Below, piece after piece: positions 30,401 to 42,239 of a stretch of 64,000 nucleotides of DNA. The notes beneath the pieces were generated by a model. That model searched no databases, had not been told where the DNA came from, and was given only the letters and a program-made list of their open reading frames with translations. This DNA is from Imbricaverruca yamaguchii (taxonomy: Eukaryota; Arthropoda; Thecostraca; Neoverrucidae). Position numbers and translations under genes: made by a program. The stretch lies in assembly GCA_034440575.1 (NCBI GenBank), contig JAOTOL010001553.1, positions 62,001-126,000 of the forward strand, given 5' to 3'. The stretch's first letter is position 1. Every line of letters starts with the position of its first letter.

Positions 30401-33400
30401 AATTAATATTAAATATATATTGATTAATCTAAATATATCATATATAAGAATAAATATTGATAAATATTGAATAAATATTGAATGAATTATTGACTATATT
30501 GACACAAATACAGCATCTTCATACATGTTAAGTGCTGCCAGTTGAGTGTAGTTTTTCATGCAACACAGACAAGCATGTGTGGTATGCTTTGTACTGTCTT
30601 TCAAAGATGTATTGTGATGTTGACTGGTTGGCATGCAGGGATTGCTGAAACTGCTAGAGTTTTCAGGTATGGACTTTGAGTGGTAGCACTCAACCAAACA
30701 GTGTTGTTCTTCATTTTCATTTCTATAGTACAAAATATTTCATTTAGTCTAGTCACAATCCTGGAGTACATAATGTACTGGCATATACGACACCAACAAA
30801 TGTCAGTTTTTCCAACACTGCATTGTCTCACTCACTTAAAAAAGCATTGCATGAAAAATAACAAATCAATGTTTACCTTGATCTCAATATTCATCAAGTT
30901 ATTAAGCTTTCTTTTCAGGACAACCATTCAAGCTCAGGATTTGTCAGACAACATGGTGTTATTCCCAGTGAGGTTAGTTGTTCAAATTGTTCCAGTCTGC
31001 CAGTATTTTTTTTTAATCCACCAGTGCAACATTTAAAATGTCCTTGGAGCATTGAAGCTTTACAGGCTGCTGATGGAGTGCAGTGGTGATCAATCCAACA
31101 CCATCATGATACAAATGGACTCAGCCTGGATAATCCCATTACAGTATGTAAATGTTTGCAGTGTGAACTCATACAATAGGTAGCATCCATATTGTAGCAC
31201 ACTTCCTCTGTATCATGCCTGTCATCAATTCCATCAACTGCCATTAACTTAAAAGAAATCATGTGTGGAGAAAATGAGTGGTTGCAGAATCTTTTTTCAT
31301 GTTAAAATACACTGTGTGAAGGATAATTTTTTTAAAAAACCTTTATCTGCAAATTTACCACAATTTTTTTGGGGGGAGGGTGTTGCAGGTTTCTAACCAA
31401 GTTCCTTGCTTCATAATGGTACACGTGCAGAAATTCGTTTTCTCACCACCTCAAACCACAATAACACTGGAATGTCTATACATTAGTATGGCATAAGATT
31501 CAGCAAAACCATAACCTATGATTTTGTTTGGTGAAGAACAAATGAGGAAACCAATGCAGTCATACAAACCAGACAAGTTCAGGCTCCAATTTGTTTGTAA
31601 AGGTCTCAACGACTTCCTTTGATTCAGGACACTGATCATGTAAAATTAGGTAGGTACCTAGGTAGGTACCTACCTACCTACATGTTAAAAAAATGAAATG
31701 ACGCACTGATCAGGCTATGTTAATGTTGACACATTATAACACACACGCGCACACACTTCATGCCCACGTCTGCAAGCATTGCTAAAGCTAAAGTTGTATA
31801 TGCATACCTAGGTTTAACCCTCGTGGTCGAAGACAATTCCAATCAGGCCTAAAAACACGGAAAGCACAAAACAGAGACAATAATAATAACGCAACGCCGG
31901 ACGGCACTAAGGATAAAGGAATAGGCACTACAGGCCGGGGCCCTCCAATATCGTTTGGCAATCGGTGACGTCACATCGGTTGGACAATTGCTGAGTTCCG
32001 TAGGCTCTCCAGCCAAACTTCCGTGTATTCCACAAGACATTTCCTATCTTAAATACAATCAAAATTGAAGAAAATTGGATTCATTTGAAAGCTTCAAGAA
32101 TCTTGTCCACGAATATGAGCCGGATTTCTCCCAACACGATGGCATTTCGCTTGGACCCACGCTGACTGCACTCGTGTCGAACTCCGCAGGAATCGTACGG
32201 TAACACGGGTAGTAGCAGTATGATGAGACAGGCCAACTGAAGATCACCGCTGGGAAGGAGGGTAGGAGCAAGTAAGATATAACTATTTTAACTATACTGA
32301 TACAGACATTAAAAAAGTTAATTATGATATTCTGCATCTCAGACAGTTCACATTTAATATACAAAACGCCTTAACTTCTTATTATTTAACACAGGGCTAG
32401 AGAGCATATAGTGAGGCACATGTCATGACAAATATGCTTACTTTTTAGTGCCATCTAGTGGTTTTCATATGCTGGGCAATGGGTATTGAACTATGGTTAT
32501 ATCTGTCATAACAAATGTTGCTTTCATCTGGTGTTCATAGCACGTTAAAGATAAGAATATTCCAAGACTAGGAAAGCGTTTTCTCCAAAGGGAGGTTAGG
32601 ATAGGTTGGGTTAAGCTATGCTGCATATCTTTGCATTTCTTTTTATGCTATGCTACTTGAACAAAGCCACTTTTTGGTGTTATTTTGCTTACAACCTGAA
32701 AAATAACCATTCACACAGAATGTGAGTGATCCCATCATCTTCGTCACCTCCATGAACACCGCATTGTAATGATAAATTCAAATGATTCATAAAACACATT
32801 CAAGCATACACTTACCGGAAGCCTAGGTTCATATTTGGCAAATCTAGCTGTGGTTACAATTTCAATTCGTGAAAGTTTGAGATTCATGAACGATAACAGG
32901 TTGAGAGTTGTTATATCCTATGAATTGAAGAAATTCTGCACCAACATAAGAGCATGCTTAATAGTCTAGGAATTCAAACAATATTCCTCAGCCTCATATT
33001 TAAACTTCCCATGCTAACAACCAGAAACACCGTATGCCCTACCATAACACTCTGATGTCTTCGCTGCGCCACAGCTGAATCTTAGCCTGGTTTTAAAATG
33101 TATTTGGAGAGCTTGCGTGACGTCACCGTATATACCAAAATCCTGATAGATTCTACTAGAAATCTTGCACATTCCTGCTTACGTCACTAGGTCTGGAACT
33201 AGAAAAGCTACTAGAGTCCGTTGTACCCTTTAGTATTAGTATCCAGTTACAGGCAATCTCCAACAGAATGCCAGATGGAGCCACAGCAGAACATGGTAGA
33301 CGTCCTTAGCATTATGGGCATTATTTACGGCCTTGTCAGCTCATCAGTATAGCTAAAGGCTTCAACACCCCTCACCCAGCATCTTAGCCGGGCCCCGACT
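30401..33400. other. AT-rich intergenic DNA
   Basis: No gene recognised. An AGGTAGGTACC inverted run lies at 31650-31680. A dispersed repeat copy lies at 32660-32770, with a GGTTAGGATAGGTTGGGTTA run beside it at about 32596. Confidence 0.5.
32660..32770 (-). repeat. Dispersed AT-rich repeat, copy 3
   Basis: Read on the - strand, it has ATGGAGGTGACGAAGATGAT, GGGATCACTCACATTCTGTG, TTTTTCAGGTTGTAAGCAAA and ACACCAAAAAGTG, matching 16600-16720. Confidence 0.7.
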
Positions 33401-33529
33401 AGTGCCCAGATGGGCAAACGGCAGGGAAGTGACCGGGCAACCGGACTGGGCCCCTTGGCCCATGCAACATTTATTCGCTAGGGCCCGACATGGCCCCGGT
33501 CGGTTTTCAGATCGGGGCCAGCTGAGCAG

Positions 33530-33812
33530 AGATTGGGCATGCGAGTCTACGCCGAGCACAGGCGTGGCGCGGACGGGCCACGGACCGGGCGCTGGATGGG
33601 CGCGCGGGTCTACGCCAAGCACAAGCATGGCGCGGATTGAGCAAGGACCGGACCCCTGCTGGGCGTGCGAGTCTACGCCAAGCACAACGTGGCGCGGACT
33701 GGGCGCGGACAGGGCCCCGGTTGAGCACAGACTGGGCGCGGAACGGGATGAGCCTGAGCACACGAGTCCGCATCGAGCACAAGCGTGGCGCGGACTGGGC
33801 GCGGGCCGGGCC
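33530..33812. repeat. ~66-bp GC-rich minisatellite
   Basis: About four units share GCGAGTCTACGCCAAGCACA, then AGCGTGGCGCGGACTGGGC. It ends directly at a perfect palindrome. Frames are open on both strands, as expected for GC-rich repeats. Confidence 0.85.
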
Positions 33813-33838
33813 CCCTCTGCATCGATCGATGCAGAGGG
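33813..33838. repeat. Perfect 26-bp palindrome
   Basis: The arm CCCTCTGCATCGA is followed at once by its exact reverse complement with no loop. It lies at the edge of the minisatellite. Confidence 0.98.
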
Positions 33839-33839
33839 A

Positions 33840-34380
33840 ACGGGAAGAGAAAAGAGCGCACTATGCGACCGGAGGTAGTCCATAGACTGAAGCGGAAATG
33901 TCCAGCAACGCTAGCAACGCATTCGCATTCAGCATCCTATTTGCATACTCTCCAATTTCGTTAATTTTTTTTTCAGGACATGATCTTTGTCGCTTGCAAA
34001 TGTAAGGCAAATAACAATTATTCAGTAGGACGAGCAGTTCGACCTCCAGAGGTCAAGAAAGGTCATTTGGGTCAAAAACGGGATACCGGACTAATTTGCT
34101 GTCGCTCTGCTGCATTGGATTATGACATGCAAGACCACCGGCTTATCTGCAGTGAGTTTGGCCTCTTCTACCTCGCTGTTTTATCACATCAACGCGATGT
34201 TGCAGAAGCCACAAGTTAATTGTGGAATACCGCAAGGCAAGTCTACATCTATATCTGTATCTGCACATGACATATGGAGAGCCTTGTAGGTTTCGAACGA
34301 CAGGTAAGGTACAGACAGGTAGGTAAGGACAGCGGACTCCGGGACCCCGAACAGGTAAGGACAGCGGCTACTAGTCCGGA
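33840..34380. other. Spacer, one doubtful + strand exon
   Basis: A T-rich CAG acceptor-like site at 33976 starts an open frame (MIFVACKCKANNNYS...) that reaches a GCA|GTGAGT donor-like site near 34151. I do not recognise the peptide and do not call a gene. At 34303-34350 three CAG|GT(A/G) sites follow each other just before the next array. Confidence 0.3.
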
Positions 34381-34384
34381 ACCG

Positions 34385-35025
34385 TCCCGCAGGTACGGCA
34401 GTGGGTACCGGTCTGGTACCGTCCCGCAGGTACAGCAGTGGGTCCGGTCTGGTACCGTCCCGCAGGTACGGCTGTGGGTACCGGTCTGGTACCGTCCCGC
34501 AGGTACAGCAGTGGGTCCGGTCTGGTACCATCCCGCAGGTACGGCTGTGGGTACCGGTCTGGTACCGTCCCGCAGGTACGGCAGTGGGTACCGGTCTGGT
34601 ACCGTCCCGCAGGTACGGCTGTGGGTACCGGTCTGGTACCGTCCCGCAGGTACAGCAGTGGGTCCGGTCTGGTACCATCCCGCAGGTACGGCTGTGGGTA
34701 CCGGTCTGGTACCGTCCCGCAGGTACGGCAGTGGGTACCGGTCTGGTACCGTCCCGCAGGTACAGCAGTGGGTCCGGTCTGGTACCATCCCGCAGGTACG
34801 GCTGTGGGTACCGGTCTGGTACCGTCCCGCAGGTACGGCAGTGGGTACCGGTCTGGTACCGTTCCGCAGGTACGGCAGTGAGTACCGGCCGGGCAGTCCT
34901 CCAGGCGCGGCAGTGGGTACCGGTCTGGTACCGTCCCGCAGGTACGGCAGTGAGTACCGGACGGGCAGTCCTCCAGGCGCGGCAGTGGGTACTGGTCCGG
35001 CACAGTCCTGAGGACACGGCAGTGG
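34385..35025. repeat. 36/37-bp minisatellite, about 17 units
   Basis: Units alternate between 37 bp (CAGGTACGGCAGTGGGTACC, then GGTCTGGTACCGTCCCG) and 36 bp (CAGGTACAGCAGTGGGTCC type). Starts at 34390, 34427 and 34463 show the two lengths. Because lengths mix, frames stay open in five or six readings. Each unit has GCAG|GTAC on the + strand. The last four units (from 34870) are a diverged TCCAGGCGCGGCAG type. Confidence 0.95.
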
Positions 35026-37279
35026 ATACTACCGTAGTCAGACAGCTCTGCGGGTACTATGGCGGCTACCAACTCCTTCAGAGTGCCAGGGAGTGTTGTC
35101 TACTGGCGGCTGAATCAGTTCCCAGGGGGAAGGGAGGGGGTGGGGGACGGTAAGTGGTTCAATCCTTCGATCTAGTCGGTTGCTGTATATTTCGACGGCC
35201 ACCACGAGTTCTTTCTCTCGCGTCTGACTGGGCCAATCCTCCCCTCAAGCAAGCGGGGCGGGCGGGCGGGGTGGGGTGGGGAAGCCCCCTTGAACAAACG
35301 AATTCATCAGTGCACGTGCAGCGGTGTCGTATGGTGGTCCAGAGCAACCTCTGCCGCGCTGTGTCCACCAGCGGACCACGCACGAACAGGCGTTCCCGGC
35401 TCGGCTCTGCACAAAACGGCGCGCTTGGGTCAATCGAGTTTATTTGAAGCTGGCATTACGACCGCGACGACACCGGGTGGCCGCCGGGCGCCATCAGCGC
35501 CCGTCTGTGTCGGCCGTGGTAATACAAAAGAGCGGGGGCAGCCGGAGACTGCATGTGAGCACCGACCTGGCCGGTGGCGGCGGCCGGCCGGACTGCGCCG
35601 CACCCGTTGCACGGCAGCCGGACGGCCGCCCCGAGCCGACCACAACAGGGTTATTGCTGGCTGCACGCCCGCCACGCCCCACACCTAGTGTCAGTTACTG
35701 CTGTCTTTTACAGAACTTACTCGCACAGAACGCACGCACACAGCGCGCCGCCGAGCGGCACGCAAATCGTTACAACACATCACCGCACAACCACTCGTGC
35801 GCCGCCAGCACGTGAGTCTGGCGGCCGCCGCATCGCCGGACGACGCGCGCACACATCGAGCGTCCGCCTCGCTCCACTCAGCCGCTCCAAGCCGGACAAA
35901 AATATAACATCCGTAAATGATAACATAATTACTGGTAGAAAGACAGTTAGATCCCATCTGAAGCACCTTGGTAGCTTGGGTTAGTGGTCATTATGCTTTA
36001 GCTGCTGGTGGACGTGGGCGGCACGTATTTACAGTGTGGTGTATCTCGTAACACACTGTGGCCAGTGTGAGAGCTGGTCGGTCGAGAAGTGGCAGGCCTG
36101 GCCGGCGGCCGGTCTCAGTGCCAGCGAGGCCGCTCAGAAGTGGCCTCCTTGCGAGCCTGGCCACGCTCCGTGTCACTGGCGCCCGATGTACGACGGTGCA
36201 GCTTCGAGTAAGACGACTCTCTGGCGGACAAACGGTCAGATTCAGTGCCCGATCGGCACAGTGGGCGTACGCGAATGCTCCCATTTCGGGTTATTGAAAA
36301 CAAATGGACAACACGTTTTTCACCCTTCGACTGATAGCTATGCGCGGGAACGGTCGTGCACGCAGTCTGCAATGCATTGGTCGACATACGTGGGTCATTT
36401 GACACTGCTCACATTCTTCAGTGTGCTGGTGCGGAATAACATGCTGGCAGCTATAAGGCGGTGCTACAAGATGTGCATTTACCGTTCCCTGAAAATATTA
36501 GACCGAAAGGAAAATTCATCTGGAAATGTCATGTTCGGGTCATTGACCTTTATCGACCAACATAGAACATGTAGACGGCCGAAACACGGGCACACCTAGC
36601 TACACCGGCAATCTCTTTCAAACAAATGACTGCATTTGGGGTCAAATCATACTACATCACCATTTGGAGTGAATCATTATTTTATACTACACACTGTACA
36701 CATTATACAGTGTGTGGTGGTATATTATCTGCCTATCTATATTGGACTATTTTCGTAAAACATACACACTTGTCTGGATTGACGGCACATTAACGACTTG
36801 GCTCCTCTCCATCAAAGACCTACCCATGACTTGTTCCCGACAAAGCGCTTCCTTTCAAACTAGACTGGATGGGGGCACAACTGGCGTCTACTATTGCGTA
36901 GATCAGTAGCTAGAAATCAGAATAACACCCCGCAGTAATTGTTTTGCCAAAACATACAGAACAGATGTGCAAGTAACTGCCTCTGCGTCTACTCATTCGG
37001 CCGCTATCCCAGAAAACATGATGGTGGGAGGATGTTCTCGAGGTTCCCTCTATCTAGCGAGGGGTAATGTATCGCAATTTAGTTGATCGATTTATAACTA
37101 CTTATAACGTATCTGCAAAAGTACCGGAGGCACACACTGCGAAACGTTCGGCGAAGTACGATTTTCGGAAAACGAAATGTCGGCATTATACACCACAATG
37201 GGTTTGTTTGTTCCATCTTCCTTAAAACATATCCACAATTTGCTATATACAGAAAAGCCTGTGAAAAGAAATGAAGAAA

Positions 37280-37280
<1 letters not shown>
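35026..37280. other. GC-rich then mixed DNA, no gene recognised
   Basis: 35150-36300 is CpG-rich with several overlapping frames up to 187 codons. None has a recognisable domain or clear splice sites. It could be a CpG-rich promoter, or old minisatellite flank. Confidence 0.4.

Positions 37281-37350
<70 letters not shown>
37281..37350. repeat. (TA)n microsatellite
   Basis: About 35 TA units. Confidence 0.97.
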
Positions 37351-37353
<3 letters not shown>

Positions 37354-38070
37354 GAACATACAAATACAGAAAGCAAATATCTATGCATCTAATTCCTCAA
37401 ACCAATGGGGATCTGAACAAAACCTCAATGATCCCACCCATAAAAAACCCAATGAAATCTCGGCAACACCAGCTCCGCAACAAAAGGAAAGGATTCGGAT
37501 AATACATCTGTCTTAGGCGTTCATCGATGTCGGGCATCTCGCTTTTTCATGTAATGACATCTCGCATTCTTGAAACGACCGATCTCGCCATACCATTCAA
37601 CCGATGGATTGAAATGAATGGAAATCATGACGGAACAAAAATAGATTTGAGGGAACTGCACGTGTCCTGGACGGCACGGTGTCCCAGCATGCGCACATGG
37701 GCATGGGGACCGGTCATTGCCGTCGTCAGTGGGTACTGATGCCAGATGAGTGTAGCGTTACGCCGGGACACTACCACTGCCCTGCCCAGGAAGAGCAGCT
37801 CACCACGTACCCACACCACCCGGCCGGGCTGTTAGTTACCTCTGCATGGTCGGGATGGGAATGTGAGATCCGCTCGTCTTGGGTCTGCAATACAGCACAG
37901 CACGGCGTTACAAGTCAGCGTGGCACCAGCGCCAGCGCACCGCCTCCAGCTCAAGCCGAACGTCACCCGTGCCATCAGTTGGGCAGATCGCCTCGTCACG
38001 TGCCACCGGTTATGCTGCTCGGCTAGCCACACGCGCAACGGGTCACGCTGTTCGTCCGGTCACACGCTTG

Positions 38071-38855
38071 GTTAGGCAGTTCATCTCGTGACACGTGCCC
38101 CGGGTTAGGCAGTTCATCTCGTGACACGTGCCCCGGGTTAGGCAGTTCATCTCGTGACACGTGCCCTGGGTTAGGCCGTTCATCTCGTGACACGTGCCCC
38201 GGGTTAGGCAGTTCATCTCGTGACACGTGACCCGGGTTAGGCAGTTCATCTCGTGACACGTGACCCGGGTTAGGCAGTTCATCTCGTGACACGTGCCCTG
38301 GGTTAGGCAGTTCATCTCGTGACACGTGCCCCGGGTTAGGCAGTTCATCTCGTGACACGTGCCCTGGGTTAGGCCGTTCATCTCGTGACACATGCCCTGG
38401 GTTAGGCAGTTCATCTCGTGACACGTGCCCTGGGTTAGGCCGTTCATCTCGTGACACGTGACCCGGGTTAGGCCGTTCATCTCGTGACACGTGACCCGGG
38501 TTAGGCCGTTCATCTCGTGACACGTGCCCTGGGTTAGGCCGTTCATCTCGTGACACGTGCCCTGGGTTAGGCCGTTCATCTCGCGACACGTGACCCGGGT
38601 TAGGCCGTTCGTCTCGTGACACGTGCCCTGGGTTAGGCCGTTCAACTCGTGACACGTGACCCGGGTTAGGCAGTTCATCTCGTGACACGTGCCCTGGGTT
38701 AGGCCGTTCACCTGGTGACATGTGACCTGGGTTAGGCCGTTCAACTCGTAACACGTGCCCTGGGTTAGGCCGTTCATCTCGCGACACGTGACCCGGGTTA
38801 GGCAGTTCATCTCGCGACACGTGACCCGGGTTAGGCAGTTCATCTCGCGACACAC
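38071..38855. repeat. 33-bp minisatellite, about 24 units, each with CACGTG
   Basis: The unit is GTTAGGCAGTTCATCTCGTG followed by ACACGTGCCCCGG. Variable positions are CAG/CCG and GCCC/ACCC. At 33 bp (11 codons) all frames repeat exactly, which explains open frames of 277 and 323 codons on the - strand (SRDELPNPGHV repeated). Nearly every unit has the E-box palindrome CACGTG. Confidence 0.96.
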
Positions 38856-38859
38856 GACA

Positions 38860-39154
38860 TACCGCACACGACACACACACAGGCATTAGACGAGGACCAG
38901 AGGAAGTAGAGGATTTGGCCGAGGCGTGGTCAACATCGATTCCACTCTTCATTCGCCAATGCGCTTTAGAACAAGTCAGTAGCAAGTGTGGCAAGCGTCA
39001 AGGTCTTCCATCAACTTTTATGAATAAACATTTCAGCATAAAGCACACATCCATCGTTCCACTTTCATCTTTACTGATACTAGCTGGAAGGTAATTTCTC
39101 TTTAGACCTGTTGGCATGCAACCTCGGAAGACATGCTTGGACTGGTATTCTAAA
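38860..39154. other. Spacer
   Basis: I see no gene or repeat in it. Confidence 0.5.
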
Positions 39155-39238
39155 TACAACTGGGTTTGGTTGCTTGGTTATTTGGGCTTAGGGGCGCATC
39201 GACTGCTTCGGTCATACAGCGCCCTACAACTGGGTTTG
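39155..39238 (-). mobile_element. 56-bp LINE 3'-end tag with perfect 14-bp target duplication
   Basis: The insert at 39169-39224 reads on the - strand GGGCGCTGTATGACCGAAG, then CAGTCGATGCGCCCCTAAGC, then CCAAATAACCAAGCAAC. It is flanked by TACAACTGGGTTTG at 39155-39168 and again at 39225-39238. The sequence matches the 3' end of the Jockey-like LINE at 5586-5640. The long exact duplication points to target-primed reverse transcription. Confidence 0.85.
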
Positions 39239-39239
39239 T

Positions 39240-39750
39240 TAATTTTGCATTGCACATATAAACTGGACGATGATAACCTATCTTCTCGTTGGAATAAATA
39301 GGATAGCCATATATTGAGTTAGCCTTCTGGGTACCATTCGATCGTTTTCCTAATAGGAACACAAGTTGTCATGCTCAATTTATAATTTATCTGACAGTAA
39401 TGTTCATGAAAGCCATCAATACTCTTTGTAATGCATTGCAACACATTGTGCGCAATAAATGTTGCAACCGCATCACGGTACCCTGTATGGCAGCTTCTCA
39501 GACGTTTTGCTTCTCTAAGCTACCAGCCTTAACGTAGCTAGCCCTCGAATAGTTTGTCAGGTCCCTTCCTGTGGTACAAAGTTGAACTGAACCCAAAAGT
39601 ATCACTATGATAATGACAAGCGGGGGAAAAACCAACATAACTAAGACCCTCCGTACGTAAAATGAAGAAAATGCATCGTCCAGTGGCTGGAAGCGGCCAT
39701 GGACCCGACTGACGACCATCACTAGCTGATGCCTGCTGAGCCGGCTGGCG
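39240..39750. other. Spacer
   Basis: Nothing recognised. Confidence 0.4.
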
Positions 39751-39754
39751 CGGA

Positions 39755-40794
39755 TACCGAGCAGTATATATACCTGGGACTGGACACTGGCGAGAACATG
39801 GCGGACACCGAGCAGTATATATACCTGGGGACTGGACACCGGCGAGAACATGGCGGACACCGAGCAGTATATATACCTGGGGACTGAATACCGGGGACTG
39901 GAACCGGCAGAACAGGCGGACCGAGCAGTTATGGGGCTGACCAGCAGATATATACCTGGGGACTGGACACTGGCGAGAACATGGCGGACACCGAGCAGTA
40001 TATATACCTGGGGACTGAATACCGAGCAGTATACATACCTGGGACTGGGTACCGGCGAGAACGGGATATACCTGGGGACTGATCCGGCAGTATACATACC
40101 TGGGACTGGTCCGGCGAGAACATGGCGGAAGGTATAAGAAACCGAGAGTATATATGGACGGGGAGGGAACCTGGGACTGGACACTGGCGAGAACATGGCG
40201 GACACCGAGCAGTATGTATACCTGGGACTGGACACCGGCGAGAACATGGCGGACACCGAGCAGTATATATACCTGGGGACTGAATACCGAGCAGTATACA
40301 TACCTGGGACTGGGTACCGGCGAGAACATGGCGGACATCGAGCAGTATATATACCTGGGGACTGAATACCGAGCAGTATATATACCTGGGACTGGACACC
40401 GGCGAGAACATGGCGGACACCGAGCAGTATATATACCTGGGGACTGAATACCGAGCAGTATATATACCTGGGGACTGGACACTGGCGAGAACATGGCGGA
40501 CACCGAGCAGTATGTATACCTGGGACTGGACACCGGCGAGAACATGGCGGACACCGAGCAGTATATATACCTGGGGACTGAATACCGAGCAGTATACATA
40601 CCTGGGACTGGGTACCGGCGAGAACATGGCGGACACCGAGCAGTATATATACCTGGGGACTGAATACCGAGCAGTATACATACCTGGGACTGGGTACCGG
40701 CGAGAACATGGCTGACACCGAGCAGTATATATACCTGGGACTGGACACCGGCGAGAACATGGCTGACACCGAGGCGGGCCGCCGGTACGGCTGT
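39755..40794 (-). repeat. Compound minisatellite built from a possible exon end, ~20 units
   Basis: The basic module on the - strand is CCCAG|GTATATATACTGCTCGG, then TGTCCGCCATGTTCTCGCCG, then GTGTCCAGTC. A shorter module lacks the ATGTTCTCG part. Modules alternate, giving a two-step higher-order pattern. Disordered units occur at 39890-40150. The rightmost unit contains the candidate exon at 40735-40794. Confidence 0.93.
40735..40794 (-). CDS. Candidate 60-nt exon (owner unknown, perhaps spectraplakin)
   Basis: A very good 3' splice region lies before it (TACTAAC branch site, then TGTTACAG|ACAGCC) and a CCCAG|GTATAT donor after it. It is 20 codons long and open in all three frames. In phase 0, needed to follow the 42826 donor, it reads TAVPAARLGVSHVLAGVQSQ. 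It has no recognisable domain. It could be a spectraplakin tail exon, or chance sites created by the array. Confidence 0.3.
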
Positions 40795-41509
40795 CTGTAA
40801 CAGTTAGTACAAGCCGTTAGTGGTGTGGCGGGTGCCGTTCAGCCCGGGCCGCCGGCACAGCACGACACACGCGCCGGCCGGCGGGTGTTAGAGGCCCGGC
40901 CATTCAGCACCACAGACGTGTGTGCTAAGGCCACATACACAGCTAGTTGTACAGTAATTTGTAGGCGTGTGCTGAAGGCAGTTAAAGAGGCAGCGATACG
41001 GTAGTTTATAGGCGTATGTTAAGGGAAGTAAAATAAGCTAGCGATACAGTAGGCTACATGCAAGGTTACAGGTAAGGAACGTTGCTCTTGGACAGTTAAT
41101 CCGGGTGGGAAAATATGGGGTCTGATAGTGATATAAAATTAATAGCGATATTAGAAACAGAGGCAACTTAAATTTCCGGTAACCTTTCGACCTACTTGGT
41201 ACTGGTAGTAAGCAGCGTGCACTTCTACCTGACACTGTCCTCGTCACGTGGACCCCACTGCGCTCCTTCCTCAACAACAATTATTTCCATGGTGCTAGTC
41301 TGTTGATATACATTTAATGACTTTTTTTACAAAGAAGAAACTTTCTTTTCCTTCGGTGCGAGCCAGCTGGCACTAAGGAGCGGGGGTCCAGATCAGCCAG
41401 CTGACCCTCCACAGCAGACGGCCGGTGCTGGGCGGCAATTTGAGAAGACGGTGAGTGGCAGGCGGCCGGCGACATTGGCCAGTCGTGAGGGCGTGAGGCC
41501 GCCGGCGAG

Positions 41510-41560
41510 TCCTCGCTGTTTAGGAGTTTAGGGCCACATCAGCTGCATAGGTTACGGGGC
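41510..41560 (-). mobile_element. LINE 3'-end tag, diverged copy
   Basis: On the - strand it reads GGGCCCCGTAACCTATGCAG, then CTGATGTGGCCCTAAACTCC, then TAAAC. It has the same plan as the tag at 39169, with more changes. Confidence 0.5.
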
Positions 41561-42180
41561 CCGGACAAATGCGACGGACGTCACGACGCACCCGGGCCAA
41601 GGTGGCTAATGGAGCGGGTGTCATTCACAGCCCGGCGCTGGTGAACTTAGAGCACGCGCACACTCGGCTGATGTACAGAGTGCTGTTTGTCGTTATGCAC
41701 TCGCAGGATGCACACACGAATGGGCAATGCACAAACTGGCGGTGGAGTAGCGGTGGTCCGAGGTGCAGACACGTGCACCACTGGTGTGCCGATTTATTTG
41801 CACGTACACCAGCCTGGCGGGCCGGATGTTACCTGGTCTGGGACGTCCTGCCGTTTGTGGAGCCGCTGTCGTGGCTCGGCGACATGGTCTTGCTCAGCGG
41901 CGCCGAAGCCTGCCGGAGATGGCTCATATCACCCACTGACAGTGATCCACATCGTCCACAGACAGTGTCCAAAATCTCCTATAGACAGATTCAAATCACC
42001 CATCGGTAATAGCACGATGCTACACACGTGCTCAATGACGAGTCACATTTTAATAGCTCTAGCTGCGGCTTCGCATATGGACGAGTGAGAGACCGTTCAT
42101 TCAACAGTCTTGGTTTTCAGATCGCACTTCACCCAGGCCACGGCCCAAATTACCATAACTGGTAAGATCATAACGGAAAA

Positions 42181-42215
42181 GTTAGTTATTTGGGTTTAAA
42201 GACGCACCGCATAAC
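42181..42215 (-). mobile_element. LINE 3'-end tag, truncated copy
   Basis: On the - strand, GCGGTGCGTCTTTAAACCC followed by AAATAACTAAC. This is only the last 30 bp of the family. Confidence 0.55.
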
Positions 42216-42239
42216 GGAGCAGCAGGCGTACCTTCCTGG

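Larger units (their letters stand above)
40800..42239. other. GC-rich spacer between candidate exon and 27-bp array
   Basis: No gene recognised. Two diverged LINE-end tags lie at 41510-41560 and 42181-42215. Frames of up to 146 codons on the + strand have no domain. Confidence 0.45.

Noticed and set aside
34184..35153. Overlapping 230-280 codon frames on both strands
   Set aside because: Explained by 36/37-bp GC-rich units without stops. There is no non-repeat coding sequence.
36036..36599. A 187-codon + strand frame
   Set aside because: No domain, no splice context and no similarity I can name. Long frames are expected in this GC-rich stretch.
38023..38994. A 323-codon open frame with SRDELPNPGHV repeats
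   Set aside because: A 33-bp unit makes every frame periodic. A second - strand frame of 277 codons is equally open, and there is no unique domain at either end.
39498..40769. A 423-codon frame on the - strand (SAMFSPV...PRYIYCSV)
   Set aside because: A product of the compound array. Only the 60-nt unit at its right edge has a credible acceptor.
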